From: Epiperipatus broadwayi
Lineage: Eukaryota > Onychophora > Udeonychophora > Euonychophora > Peripatidae
Assembly: GCA_028023455.1 (NCBI GenBank)
Contig: JAQFVV010000231.1
Location: 434,001 to 498,000 of the forward strand
Length of the DNA: 64,000 nucleotides
Reading direction: 5' to 3'
Made by a program: the position numbers and the translations under genes. Positions 25,001-35,620 of the stretch are shown here, one piece after another. Each line of letters opens with the position of its first letter. Within the stretch, counting starts at the first letter, position 1. Under the pieces are notes generated by a model that made no database searches, was not told the origin of the DNA, and saw nothing but the letters and a program-made list of their open reading frames with translations.

Positions 25001-25615
25001 TCTGCTGGTATCTGACGATATTGTTTTTCTTAATCCAAACATTATAAAGAACATTTGCCACTGGATAAATGTATTTGAAAGGTTGCCAAGTCAGTATATT
25101 TGTTAGATGATGATATGAGATTAAAATACCCTATCTCTGTCATTATCTTATTATTGAAACACAGTAAAATATTTTAGCCAATTTGTTTCATTACATTTTT
25201 ATCATACTTTAGAATTATAATTTATGGGCCAATGTAGTTTATTTAATTCAACTGTGTTTGTTAAAATTCCCTGAGATCTTATTGTTTATTTCTTGATTGG
25301 CATTAAAGTAGATGTTTAGATTATGATATGCCAAGTCATAGAATTGTTTAAGAATATAATTATAGCAAGCTGATATATGTTATACTTGGATGAAGGAAGA
25401 AATTAAGTTTAAAGTATATTTTAATAGACTGTACCAAATAAACATTATGATTCTTTATCATACCATTAATTAACAAAGGAATTTACATTATATTAAATGT
25501 TTTGTAATATTTCTTCTTTTATTCATTTATTATCATATATCTTATGAACTGCCTATAGCCTCCCACTGAGCTGAGCTGAACATAAACTTAAATATAGAGT
25601 CTCAGTAATAATTTT
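22091..25615. other. 3.5 kb of A+T-rich DNA without recognised elements
   Basis: No gene, SINE or inverted repeat stands out. A 62-codon frame at 22308-22496 has no motif. Poly-T near 23441-23454 and a CACACACGCG stretch near 24297-24306 are the only simple runs of note. Confidence 0.5.
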
Positions 25616-25738
25616 GTATTATATATATATATATTGTTATATTGTTCTATTAATTAATAGAACTGGCACCTGGGCATTTCACTCATGTAATGTATATGAG
25701 CGGTGTTGGGAATGTAGGTTATAATATATATATATATA
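25616..25738. repeat. (TA)n runs flanking the LTR element
   Basis: Two TA runs (25618-25634 and 25722-25739) bracket a short unique stretch with TTCTATTAATTAATAGAA, a 18-bp palindrome. The LTR pair to the right begins inside the second run and ends in another TA run at 29352, so the target site was probably an AT microsatellite. Confidence 0.7.
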
Positions 25739-27186
25739 TTATAACGTTTTGCATATTTTTAGGCCTCTACACGCTAATATAAACTGCGCAAGAGTTGATC
25801 AAGCTATGTCAAAAAAGAAGAAAGTTGTATTTCTATCGTAAAAACACAGCTATATTTCCTGATCAACTTGGCCTAGTAATTGTTGAGAATTATGCTATCG
25901 ATGAGATCAGCTTTTAATTTATTTGATAGGCACCAGAGTTCTACAAGAACTCGCTGAAACCGTCACATAACATCTCACAAATTAAAAAGAAAAAAATGTT
26001 TTTAAACTAATCGGTATTGCATCATACCGTAACGAGAATTATTTTCTCCTTTTTGATTATTATTCCTGGGCTTGTTTAAACATATTGGCAAGGTAAATTC
26101 CATTTTAAATCTTATTAAACTAATAATAAATTTAATACTAAAAAAATAATAACTATTATTAATAACGCACAATGAAAAGGTTGATAAAAGTAAAATCTCT
26201 TTTATTCTAACAAACTAAAAATATTTATAAGTTAAATTACGAATTAACTAAACAGGAAAGTACACACACACACTAATCCAGATAATGAATCGATTAACAA
26301 AAACAGTTAGATTAAGCAATTAAAGCAATTTAATAATGTCCCAAGATCTTGTATAAAATTCTTTATTAGAAAGTCCCTTGAATACAAAAAGAAAAGTCTA
26401 TATCAGGATGGTAGTCTAAGCTTAGATAAATAATTGTTTGCAAACTTTTAAGTCACTATCAGGAAAATTTATTCTTAACTTACCGGTAAGTTCATGTAGG
26501 TTTATGGGATCCCAGATCATGAGAATTTCCATTGGTCTCTCCTGCCGGCATCTTCCATTATTGTTCCATTCTATAGCTGGAGAAAAGGCACGGTTGTAGT
26601 GACCCTTTTATTGCAAAAAGCGGTCTTCACAAGTCCCATTTCCATGCTTGCATGACAGCTTGGTACAGCAAGGGGCATACCTGTGTAGAAGTATATTTCT
26701 TGCCACAGGTTATGCTCGTGGAAACCTCCAACTTTCAGAGATGTAACTAGAAGTTAAAGAGAAGACCCAGATTGAAGTTGTCCTCTCCTTTTTATATCGC
26801 GATCCAGTTTATGAAACTTCTGCACACTCTTTTGTCTTTTTATCAGCATATAAGATAATAATCTTGTACACTCTCTCTTAAATTTAAATTACAAAGTCTT
26901 AATTTTTTTAGCATTATTCTTCCATCTTTAATTAGCTAAAATATTTTTCTTTTAGCTTATACTTTTGGAATTCTTTTAATTTATCTGGATTAGTAATCTG
27001 CATGTCATTTATTCTATTTTTATTTCCAATTAGATAAAAAAAAATAAGAATGACAATTTTAACTTTCATTGCATGTTATTTTTTTAAAAAAAAAATTAGT
27101 CAAAAAAAAAAATCTAAATTTACTTATATTTTTTTAGCTTTTACCAAATGCCAATATATTTGCAACGTATATAAATAAACGTTACA
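25739..27186 (-). mobile_element. 3-prime LTR of an LTR retrotransposon
   Basis: About 1448 bp, nearly identical to 27912-29351 apart from scattered substitutions and small length differences in A or T runs. In minus-strand sense the LTR starts TGTAACG, the form common in Gypsy/BEL-type elements, and ends CGTTATAA. High identity between the two LTRs points to recent insertion. Orientation is inferred from a TATA box at 26787-26796 (minus strand, TATAAAAAGG) followed by G+C-richer sequence. Confidence 0.75.
26787..26796 (-). promoter_or_regulatory. LTR TATA box (3-prime LTR copy)
   Basis: TATAAAAAGG on the minus strand, preceded by GGATCGCGA. It is exactly repeated in the other LTR. Being a perfect TATA consensus upstream of the least A+T-rich part of the LTR, it is the best promoter candidate. 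Confidence 0.5.
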
Positions 27187-27911
27187 ATACCACCAGTGCC
27201 AGGAGATGAGAATAAAATAGGGGTTTACACTAATTTTATTCTTAAGTTTTTAAATTCATATTCGTGTTTTTTTTTTTTGTAGCAGTAGCGTGCTGATATG
27301 TCGTGTAGACTCATTCAACAAGCGACGTTCGGCTTTAACGCCCACTTTTAGGTCTAACATGGTGGGAATGGAAAATATTTCACATTCATCTGTGTCCTTT
27401 CCACTTTAATGTAATATTAACGATAAGAAGCCCAAGTTATAAGCACTAACAAGCGTTGCTCATCGTTTTGAGTCTTACAGGCTCATGGCAACTTGGTCCA
27501 CCTTCCCCTTTATTGGGATCCCTGCTAGAAATAGTCTGATGGGCATATAAAGGTGGTCTTATGTTAATATACTGCATACTAGGACTCGGGGCTATGTTTT
27601 TCCCCTCTTCAGTAACCGCCTACCCGGTCAAATACTTGTGACTTATGTCTACATCAGCCACGATCGTGTTTTTTTTAGACATATCAAAAAAATATACATT
27701 TTTTTCTTTCTGGAAGTCATATTAAAAAAATATTTTTTTTATATTTTAATAATCAGGGTTTAATTAGTTAGTTTTTATAATTTTTTTTTTTAAAAAATTA
27801 CTATTTATTTTCCGGCTGTGAGTTTCTTTGGGTCATCGTTGTAACGTTCTTTATCATTACAACTTATCTCAGGTTGTAGTTGTTAAATCAAAGCCCTAGT
27901 TGGGTAAGCCA
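27187..27911 (-). mobile_element. Short non-coding interior of the LTR element
   Basis: Only about 725 bp lies between the LTRs, with no gag or pol frame. In minus-strand sense it opens with TGGCTTACCCAAC directly after the upstream LTR, a plausible tRNA primer-binding site since such sites start with TGG. It closes with CTCCTGGCACTGGTGG before TATTGTAACG, which is not a clean polypurine tract. The element is therefore non-autonomous or internally deleted. Confidence 0.6.
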
Positions 27912-29351
27912 TTATAACGTTTTCCATTTTGCTAGGCCTCTACACGCTAATATAAACTGCGCGTGAGTTGATCAAGCTATGTCAAAAAAGAAGAAAGTTG
28001 TATTTCTATCCTAAAAACACAGCTATATTTCCTGATCAACTCGGCCTAGTAATTGTTGAGAATTATGCTATCGATGAGATCAGCTTTTAATTTATTTGAT
28101 AGGCACCAGAGTTCTACAAGAACTCACTGAAACCGTCACATAACATCTCGCAAATTAAAAAGAAAAAAATGTTTTTAAACTAATCGGTATTGCATCATAC
28201 TGTAACGAGAATTATTTTCTCCTTTTTGATTATTATTCCTGGGCTTGTTTAAACATATTGGCAAGGTAAATTCCATTTTAAATCTTATTAAACTAATAAT
28301 AAATTTAATACTAAAAAAATAATAACTATTATTAATAACGCACAATGAAAAGGTTGATAAAAGTAAAATCTCTTTTATTCTAACAAACTAAAAATATTTA
28401 TAAGTTAAATTACGAATTAACTAAACAGGAAAGTACACACACACACTAATCCAGATAATGAATCGATTAACAAAAACAGTTAGATTAAGCAATTAAAGCA
28501 ATTTAATAATGTCCCAAGATCTTGTATAAAATTCTTTATTAGAAAGTCCCTTGAATACGAAAAGAAAAGTCTATATCAGGATGGTAGTCTAAGCTTAGAT
28601 AAATAATTGTTTGCAAACTTTTAAGTCACTATCAGGAAAATTTATTCTTAACTTACCGGTAAGTTCATGTAGGTTTATGGGATCCCAGATCATGAGAATT
28701 TCCATTGGTCTCTCCTGCCGGCGTCTTCCATTATTGTTCCATTCTATAGCTGGAGAAAAGGCACAGTTGTAGTGACCCTTTTATTGCAAAAAGCGGTCTT
28801 CACAAGTCCCGTTTTCATGCTTGCATGACAGCTTGGTACAGCAAGGGGCATACCTGTGTAGAAGTATATTTCTTGCCACAGGTTATGCTCGTGGAAACCT
28901 CCAACTTTCAGAGACGTAACTAGAAGTTAAAGAGAAGACCCAGATTGAAGTTGTCCTCTCCTTTTTATATCGCGATCCAGTTTATGAAACTTCTGCACAC
29001 TCTTTTGTCTTTTTATCAGCATATAAGATAATAATCTTGTACACTCTCTCTTAAATTTAAATTACAAAGTCTTAATTTTTTTTAGCATTATTCTTCCATC
29101 TTTAATTAGCTAAAATATTTTTCTTTTAGCTTATACTTTTGGCATTCTTTTAATTTATCTGGATTAGTAATCTGCATGTCATTTATTCTTTCCAATTAGA
29201 TAAAAAAAAAAATAAGAATGGCAATTTTAACTTTCATTGCACGTTATTTTTTTTAAAAAAAAAATAGTAAAAAAAAAACCAAATTTACTTATATTTTTTT
29301 AGCATTTACCAAATGCCAATATATTTGCAATGTATATAAATAAACGTTACA
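27912..29351 (-). mobile_element. 5-prime LTR of an LTR retrotransposon
   Basis: About 1440 bp partner of 25739-27186. It begins (plus strand) TTATAACGTT and ends AACGTTACA, forming the short inverted ends expected of an LTR. The last bases run into a TA microsatellite, so no target duplication could be defined. Confidence 0.75.
28960..28969 (-). promoter_or_regulatory. LTR TATA box (5-prime LTR copy)
   Basis: Same TATAAAAAGG as at 26787-26796. In this LTR it would drive transcription leftward into the interior. Confidence 0.5.
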
Positions 29352-29599
29352 ATATATATATATATATAACCATTATATATATATAATCATTGCAAGTATC
29401 AAATACTAATCTTAAAAAATATCAATTATGATGAAGATATTTTGAATATGAGATATTTGTTGTTAGTTAATCCACAAGCAGTTGTTTTACTTGATTCACA
29501 GTATATACTAGTATATAATACACTTACACACCCACATATGTAAAATTAAATAAACAATAGCAAACAAAAATATATGTAAATAAACTGATCAAACCAAGC

Positions 29600-29795
29600 C
29601 TGAATCAAGTTCACTGCTGGAAACATTCTTTATTCAACTGCTGCACTATAGAAAAAATTGACCAATCATTCAGCAGAATACATATATTTTAGGATGAACT
29701 TCTATCATCAGTTGCAAGATGATTGGCCAGTTTTCCATATATTGTGGTGATTGAACAAGGAATGTCTCCATGATGCTAACATTGATTCAATTTAT
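29600..29795. repeat. Imperfect inverted repeat with 90-bp arms
   Basis: GAATCAAGTTCACTGCTGG, AAACATTCTTTATTCAACT and ATTGACCAATCAT on the left match, inverted, AACATTGATTC, ATTGAACAAGGAATGTCTC and ATGATTGGCCAG on the right, around a short loop near 29695. CTGATGA occurs on the minus strand at 29714-29720, but no following GAAA or stem arrangement supports a ribozyme. Confidence 0.7.
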
Positions 29796-30328
29796 TTATA
29801 TGTCTACTTTAGATTTCTTTTATAATATTTCTAGTCAGAGACGATATAATATTTACCAGACTAATTTTAGTTGCAATATTCAATTTCAAAAATATAATTT
29901 TATATATTTTTAAAATAAATCTATATCCCTAAAATCTTCGTTTAAGATTATAAAAAGAGAGAGAGGAAAGGAAACAAAAAAGAGAATAATAGACATGAAG
30001 AGAAGAAAGATGAATTCTTATAGCAGATTAAATTAGAAAAGAACTAAAATACACTCACACTATGGTTTATTCACAGCGTTGGTTAAAATATTTTTGGACT
30101 GATGCTGGTATAGTATTTATATAAAGAAGAAATCTTGAAAATTTGATTTTTAGATGAAGTAAAACCATTTATAAAAAGTTCCATAAGTGTGAATAAGTGC
30201 ATTGATATCCAAAGATGATTATTCACACTCATAAATGGACATCCATGTGTAAGCACTAACACACACACACATATATATATATATATATTAAATCGAAGAT
30301 TTTCACGGACTACAGATATAAATTATAT
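29796..30328. other. A+T-rich DNA, nothing recognised
   Basis: Includes (CA)n-(TA)n at 30259-30288. A 61-codon minus frame at 30083-30268 has no motif. Confidence 0.5.
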
Positions 30329-30435
30329 AATATCCGACTATATCCGTGTGCAATTCATTGAAAATATATATACAAACCAGCGTTGGTTTATATATATATT
30401 CAATAAATTATACACGGATGTACCCGGATAATATT
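30329..30435. repeat. Imperfect hairpin centred on AACCAGCGTTGGTT
   Basis: AATATCCGACTATATCCGTG on the left mirrors CACGGATGTACCCGGATAAT on the right, with TATATA stretches between and a 14-bp near-perfect palindrome at the centre (30374-30388). No coding capacity. Confidence 0.8.
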
Positions 30436-30799
30436 CCATTTTTATATATACACACAGACAGACATTATCTATTAACGGACAGTTGTTTATAACATTACAT
30501 TAAAAAATTTAATATATATGCTTATCCGATTGTGAATGGTTGAGTTTTAATACTAACATATTAGTTTGCAACAACTATATATAGTAAAATATAAGAATAT
30601 CATTTCTGATGTGGACATTCAGATGATTGCACTTCTGTCTCATTTAGAGATCAGATATTGCTTTCTGAGAAATTATGTAAAGTTAAAAGAGATTAGTGTG
30701 ATCTCCTATATTACTGACTGATAGATTATAAGAGATTAGATTTCCAATTACTAACATTATGAGTACTGTTTCTATGAACAGATACAGAGAGTAATCACA

Positions 30800-31395
30800 C
30801 AACCAACTAATCCATTTTTCCCTTTATATTTCATCATATATCTTCTCCCATCATTTGTGCCATTCAGAAAATTAATTTTCTCTATTCTTTCTTCTTCTTT
30901 CCAATTACTATTTCCTTCACAATATTCTTATTAAACCATTATTTTTTCTTAGTATATGACCAATCCAGTTTCTCACAATATCTAATTTTGTCAATCAATC
31001 TTCGTTTTTCAATTTTTCTTTCCAAAACATCATTTATCATTTTATTCATCCAATTAATTTTCTCCATTCTTTTCCATGTCCACATCTCAATGGCTTCCAG
31101 TCTGTTCTATTTTTATTATATTCATTGTCCACGTTTTACAACCATATAATAATACATTTCACAACTGACAATATTTTACTAAATTCTTTCTTCAAATGTC
31201 TACAGATTATTTTCTTTGTCCTATTAAATTCCTCCTTTGCAATAGTTATTCTTCTTTTAACTTCAGCTTCACTTCTTTCATACTCACTCAAATAACTATC
31301 CATGTATCTAAATCTACCTGATCATAAATATTAGCTTGTATTACACCAATTATTGTTATTTTTCTTAAGAACTTTACAATTTTTGCTGTCAAAAA
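30800..31395 (-). pseudogene. 3-prime fragment of a non-LTR retrotransposon (second lineage)
   Basis: Read on the minus strand in shifting frames this gives MDSYLSEYERSEAEVKRRI, then TIAKEEFNRTKKIICRHLKK, and near the end KLDIVRNWIGHILRKNNGLI. This is the order of the post-RT region of LINEs that end in a segment like RNWIGHILRGN. Wording and spacing differ from the RTE copies elsewhere in the window (WAGHIARRDDNRW), so it is a different LINE. Multiple stops make it a dead relic. I cannot fix the clade. Confidence 0.7.
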
Positions 31396-32519
31396 TTGTA
31401 GAGCAGTAGGCATGTCATAAGATTCTGATGGTCTAAATTATTGCAATGACATTATAAAGATTAAATACTTATTTTCTCAAACAATTGCTTAAGATTAATC
31501 TTATGTGCTGCAGAGTGAAGGAATTTGATCAATTAATATATGCAAGGATGTCACTATATTATGATATAATGATGACAATTAGCAAAAAGTTGTTTGTGAA
31601 GCAAGACAGTACATCTTATTTTATTTGCATATATAATAACTCGAGAAGACTAAAATAAAATAAAAAATACATGTGCACTTTTAGTAATTTAGGGTGTATC
31701 ATGTGACACAGACTCGATAATTATATTAAAATGAAAATTTAAAAAAAAAGATGTTTTAAGATTTTAAGCAAGGACTGTTAAATAATATTTTTAAAGTAAA
31801 TAAGTTATTTGTCAATATTAATTATAACAATGTATTGCATGATAAATTAAATTCAACACGAATTGCAGTTTGAGATAACTAATATTACGAAGTTGCCGTA
31901 GTGAAAAAAAGAAGTCAATTTAAGTAAGTGTAAGAATTCTAAAATAATCAAACAGTATTATATAATTTTAACAAATAAATACGTGTTCTGATAGAGGCAT
32001 ATGAATAGATTAATTAGAGAAAAAATAATTCAATCTTTATTTTTAAACTTTATTCTACAGTTTTAACAAATAATAAATAAATAGAAGTACTGACAGAAGC
32101 GTCAGTTGACGTTAGATACAGGAAAAGAGATTCAATTTTTTTTTTTAATAATTACATATTTATAAAATACTATTTATAATTTAAATGCACATTGATTACG
32201 TAAGTAATATTTACTAAGGCTTCCAAAGCGTAAGCCTGTAGAGGTCCTTAATATAGCATTTTACACGCATATTCTTGAGGTTACAGCCTTAATAAATATT
32301 ATTTATAATTTACTTAAAAATTAAATCAAATCTTTCTTGTTTTACAATATCTTTGCTTATTTTATTCATAAATATTTCATTGTAAATTATATTATTCAAT
32401 TATGCAGCTGATATTTATAACACAAGTCGATTACCATTGATTCAAATGTATCTAATTTGAAAACTTTTATTATAAGAATAAAATAACAACGTAGTGATTT
32501 AATTTATAGTTACATTATT
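31396..32519. other. A+T-rich DNA, nothing recognised
   Basis: No element identified apart from a poly-T run near 32139-32147. Confidence 0.5.
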
Positions 32520-32824
32520 ATTACATAATGATTTACAAGTATCAAACTTCCCACATTTATAGCTTTATTCTGATCCACTCTAGATAAATACAGTAATGAT
32601 TATCCATAATCATTTGTCAAACTAGAGATTATCCCTAGTACAGACATAAACTTTAAATCTCAGTTAAATATTAATACACATCTTTTTTAAAAAAATAACT
32701 AAACACACACATGAAATAATTCAACTTCATTTCTTTTTTTCCATGTGTAATATCAATAATAGATGTTCTCCACACAACCACACCTTGTTAAAACAAATGA
32801 ATAAAAACATTTTAAAAGACAAAT

Positions 32825-32870
32825 GACCTTAAGATGCATTTCATGATAAACCAGTATTCATCAATTGGTC
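32825..32870 (-). ncRNA. Family B hammerhead relic, left arm
   Basis: On the minus strand: GACC, TTGATGA (first core base C to T), a decayed stem II, GAAA intact, stem III T..A with loop GC, cleavage base C, TT, and GGTC closing stem I. Mismatches in stem II and the C-to-U change predict loss of activity. Confidence 0.55.
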
Positions 32871-32889
32871 CAGATTAAAACATATGTGA

Positions 32890-32955
32890 GAGATGGCAGA
32901 CTGGGCCAACTGATGGGTGCTGATCCAGCATGAAATGCATATTGAAGCTATTTGT
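32890..32955 (+). ncRNA. Family B hammerhead relic, right arm
   Basis: CCAA, then CTGATGG at 32910-32916 (last core A to G), stem II GTGCT/AGCAT with a G-U closing pair, GAAA at 32932-32935, stem III pair T-A, cleavage base A, then TTG pairing back to CAA. The altered core adenine should abolish or strongly reduce cleavage. Confidence 0.6.
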
Positions 32956-33280
32956 CTTTTGCAATGTCTTTATTCATGTGTTTCAAAAGTGCCTAGTGGT
33001 GTTGGTGTTGAGATTATTAAGAACATCTACAATATATTACACATAAAAAAGAAAAATCAAGTTGAATTAGTCCATGTGCAGGTTCAATTAAAAAAATTAT
33101 TAATCCTTAACTGAGGTTTAAAATCTACATCTGTGCTAGAGATAATCTCTTGTTTAACAAATGTTTTGTGATAATCATTACTGTATTTATCTGGAGTGGA
33201 TTGTATTAAAGTCGTAGGTGGAGTATATTTGATACCTGCAAATCAAAATACAATAATTTACTATTGATAAATACTGAACA

Positions 33281-33430
33281 GGTGCTATATATGTGAAAGA
33301 TAACTGGCCAAGTGATGAATGCTGGTTCAGCATGAGATGCATCTTGGAAGTTATTTAATTGCTACAGTAACTTTATTCATGTGTTTCAGCCATGTATGGA
33401 GAGTGGATATTACTAAGAACATCTATACTG
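33281..33430 (+). repeat. Start of a second family B unit, in tandem with the preceding one
   Basis: It follows directly on the end of the right arm (TTTACTATTGATAA at 33257-33270) and repeats that arm from the ribozyme onward (GCATCTTGGAAG, TTTATTCATGTGTTTCA, ACATCTA). Head-to-tail joining of ribozyme units is what rolling or read-through transcription of a tandem dimer would leave. Confidence 0.75.
33300..33354 (+). ncRNA. Hammerhead ribozyme motif, family B, with complete stem I
   Basis: ATAACT, GG, CCAA; core GTGATGA at 33312-33318; stem II ATGCT-GGTTC-AGCAT (5 bp); GAGA at 33334-33337; stem III T-A plus A-U with loop GC; cleavage base C at 33343; TTGG, A, AGTTAT. Stem I thus has 4 plus 6 perfect pairs around an internal loop, as in natural type I hammerheads. 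Two core bases deviate (C to G, and one A of GAAA to G), so this copy is probably inactive although its helices are the best in the family. Confidence 0.7.
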
Positions 33431-33939
33431 TTATAGTACTGCTATATATAAAAAAAGGTGTACTGATATAAATATAAACTAGTCTTAAAATTTTTATATT
33501 GTCCTAAATAAAATACTCTGCATAGTTTAGTGAAGTGGTAGAGTACTGAATTCTGGAGTTCATAGTCCATAAATATAGCTTTGTTACTTCTTGTGATAAA
33601 ACTTCTTATAAACTTCCTAAGCATTAAATCCTTATTATATTTCTTTACTAATAAAATAAGTGTATATAGTACACAATCCTATTATTTATGTAATACTCTA
33701 TTGGGAATAGTACATATTACTAATAACTACTGTAAAATACATAAGTATTTTCAGTTATGTGTGGATACATTTAAAAGTTTTCCAGTTGAAAATATTCACG
33801 CAAATAATTGAATGTACTTTTGTGTTTTAGAATAGTTATTATTAATATTTATTAGCACATATTTAATGCTTCATTCTTTTATTTTTATTATTATTATTAT
33901 TACATTTAACTTTTAACAGATATTTTATATAGTTTAGTT
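33431..33939. other. A+T-rich DNA between family B pieces
   Basis: TTAGTGAAGTGGTAGAGTAC at 33522-33541 resembles a tRNA box A, but a box B is not evident. (ATT)n lies at 33884-33901. Overlapping frames on both strands (33442-33624, 33581-33811) lack motifs. Confidence 0.4.
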
Positions 33940-34215
33940 ACATTTTGATTCACAAGGGTCAAACTTATTCAACCAATAACTTTGACATGATCCACTCTAG
34001 ATAAATACATTAATGATTAACACTAATAATTTTTTAAACTAGAGATTATTGCTAGCCTGGATATAAACTTTAAACCTTAGTTAAAGATTAATTTAACTAT
34101 CTTTTAATTAAATAGACACCCATGGAGTAATTCATTTCATTTATCTTGCCAATGTGTAATATTTTTTATAGATGTACTCAATAACCTCCATGCTACCACA
34201 TTCTTTTTAATATAT
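33940..34215 (-). repeat. Family B arm fragment
   Basis: Repeats 32525-32780 in the same orientation: ATCCACTCTAGATAAATACA, AAACTAGAGATTATTGCTAG, TATAAACTTTAAACCTTAG, GTGTAATATT. It stops before the ribozyme. Orientation is given in ribozyme sense. Confidence 0.75.
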
Positions 34216-35471
34216 ATGAATAAATACATATTAATATAAATGAATACATATTAATATGATTTCATTCATATGTGTTAAAAAATATGGTGGTGCGAAGGTT
34301 ACCTTTCAATGAAAATATTTAATTGCTTATAAAAATTTAAAAAAAAGTTCTGCTTTACATTTTTACGCATAGAAGAATAGTTATGTCTCAGTTACAACTC
34401 TTATATCAGCTAAAGTACTAATACTAGATGGCATGATTTCAGTTTGCATTAAAATTTTTAATTGATTATTGCTTGGTTACATCAAAGCTGAGCTTCAGTC
34501 TAGATTATGATATGGAAAACTTCCATTATATTTTAATGACTGCAACTAAAAGTCTGTAAAAATCTTTAAATTGATATACAAAAGTAAACTAGAGATGTAA
34601 AATTAAAATTTATTTAAATTTTCAGTAGAAATTGGATTTATTATATAGGGGGAAAGATTTACATTTGAAATCTAAAAAAATTACAAAACCAAAAAGAAAG
34701 GATCATGGAAATAAGGATTTCAGAAAATGGGTAGTGTATATGTGCAATATATATGTTAGTTGATATCTGTAAGTGAAATATATCATTTAAATACTTGTTT
34801 AATGTTATATGCAATGAAAAAAGTGAATTCAAACAGAATCTAAAATAATTTAAATATTTTAAAATAAAGTACCTGTAATATAATAAGGTATTATAACATG
34901 CAAATTAAGAAGTAATAATTAAATAAGACATTTTAACCCTTTCTTAGTACAAAATCCCTATTGGCAGATTGAGTTACAGTTCCAAACTTTTTATTGGTCA
35001 ATCACAGCATAAGCAGTAAACATATACTCTTTTAAAACTATATTTGTTTTAGTTTAGTTTCTAAAATGCAAATTAATAATTAGTTAGATTAGGAAAGTAA
35101 ATGAAAGTTTTAAAAAAATAAACTTCTATTTATAATTGTTAAAAATCAATCTATAGTGGTGAACATAAAACACATTTGTCATCCCATTATAAATTGCAGC
35201 TTGTCAATTTGCCTTCATGTAAAAGAAAATATTTTCTACTAAAATCTGAATTATTCTTTTAAAATAATTAATATTTCACAAATATTTTGTAAAGAAATAA
35301 TAAATATGTAAAAAATGGTTCTACAATATATACTTCTTTCACTTTGAAAATCAAAATTGAAAAAATTGAACTGTCAAAATTGTGTGCTCTCTTGTAGGGA
35401 GAACAAGTAACAACAATCAGTGCCTTGAAAACCAGGCTATATCTCATTGTTTTGATGCTAAATTGAAATAT
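34216..35471. other. A+T-rich DNA, nothing recognised
   Basis: No repeat or coding motif identified. Confidence 0.5.
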
Positions 35472-35482
35472 TATTGATTTAT

Positions 35483-35609
35483 TAATTGTTAATTAGAGAA
35501 GATATTAATTAGTATTAAAGTTTATCGGCTTAACATTTTCGAGGATCCATGCCTCATATTCACAGCCTTCACAAAATGTATAATAAAATATGCAAATACA
35601 AATATTCAA
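35483..35609 (-). repeat. PLE copy 1 terminal inverted repeat, native 3-prime UTR arm
   Basis: Lies directly downstream of the endonuclease stop codon. It mirrors 37508-37634 with only a few differences. On the minus strand it holds the hairpin-rich motif 35527-35567. Confidence 0.9.
35527..35567 (-). ncRNA. Conserved hammerhead-like RNA motif in PLE 3-prime UTR
   Basis: GGCT, a 10-nt linker GTGAATATGA, GAGG...CCTC hairpin (loop CATGGAT), GAAA, a tiny A-T closed loop, and AGCC pairing back to GGCT. The arrangement matches 56853-56894 of PLE copy 2 with different bases in the pairs. It lacks a standard CUGAUGA, so it is hammerhead-like only. Confidence 0.45.
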
Positions 35610-35620
35610 ATAAGCTAGTA

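Larger units (their letters stand above)
32520..33265. repeat. Hammerhead-family B element, head-to-head inverted pair
   Basis: The left arm (32520-32870) and right arm (32885-33265) are diverged reverse complements: GATCCACTCTAGATAAATAC against GTATTTATCTGGAGTGGAT, AACTAGAGATTATCCCTAG against CTAGAGATAATCTCTTGTT, and AAAAGACAAATGACC against ATTTGTCTTTT. Each arm carries a family B ribozyme relic near the centre, in divergent orientation. It has no coding capacity; the 65-codon frame 32917-33114 overlaps the ribozyme arm and is judged spurious. Confidence 0.8.

Noticed and set aside
25739-29351. Simple tandem segmental duplication in place of an LTR element
   Set aside because: The repeats have LTR-like short inverted ends (ATTRTAACGTT...AACGTTACAAT), a shared internal TATA box and a TGG-initial primer-site candidate. 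The alternative is kept only as a caveat.
29600-29795. Hammerhead in the inverted repeat, suggested by CTGATGA at 29714-29720 (minus)
   Set aside because: No GAAA at the right distance, no stem II and no stem I pairing were found.
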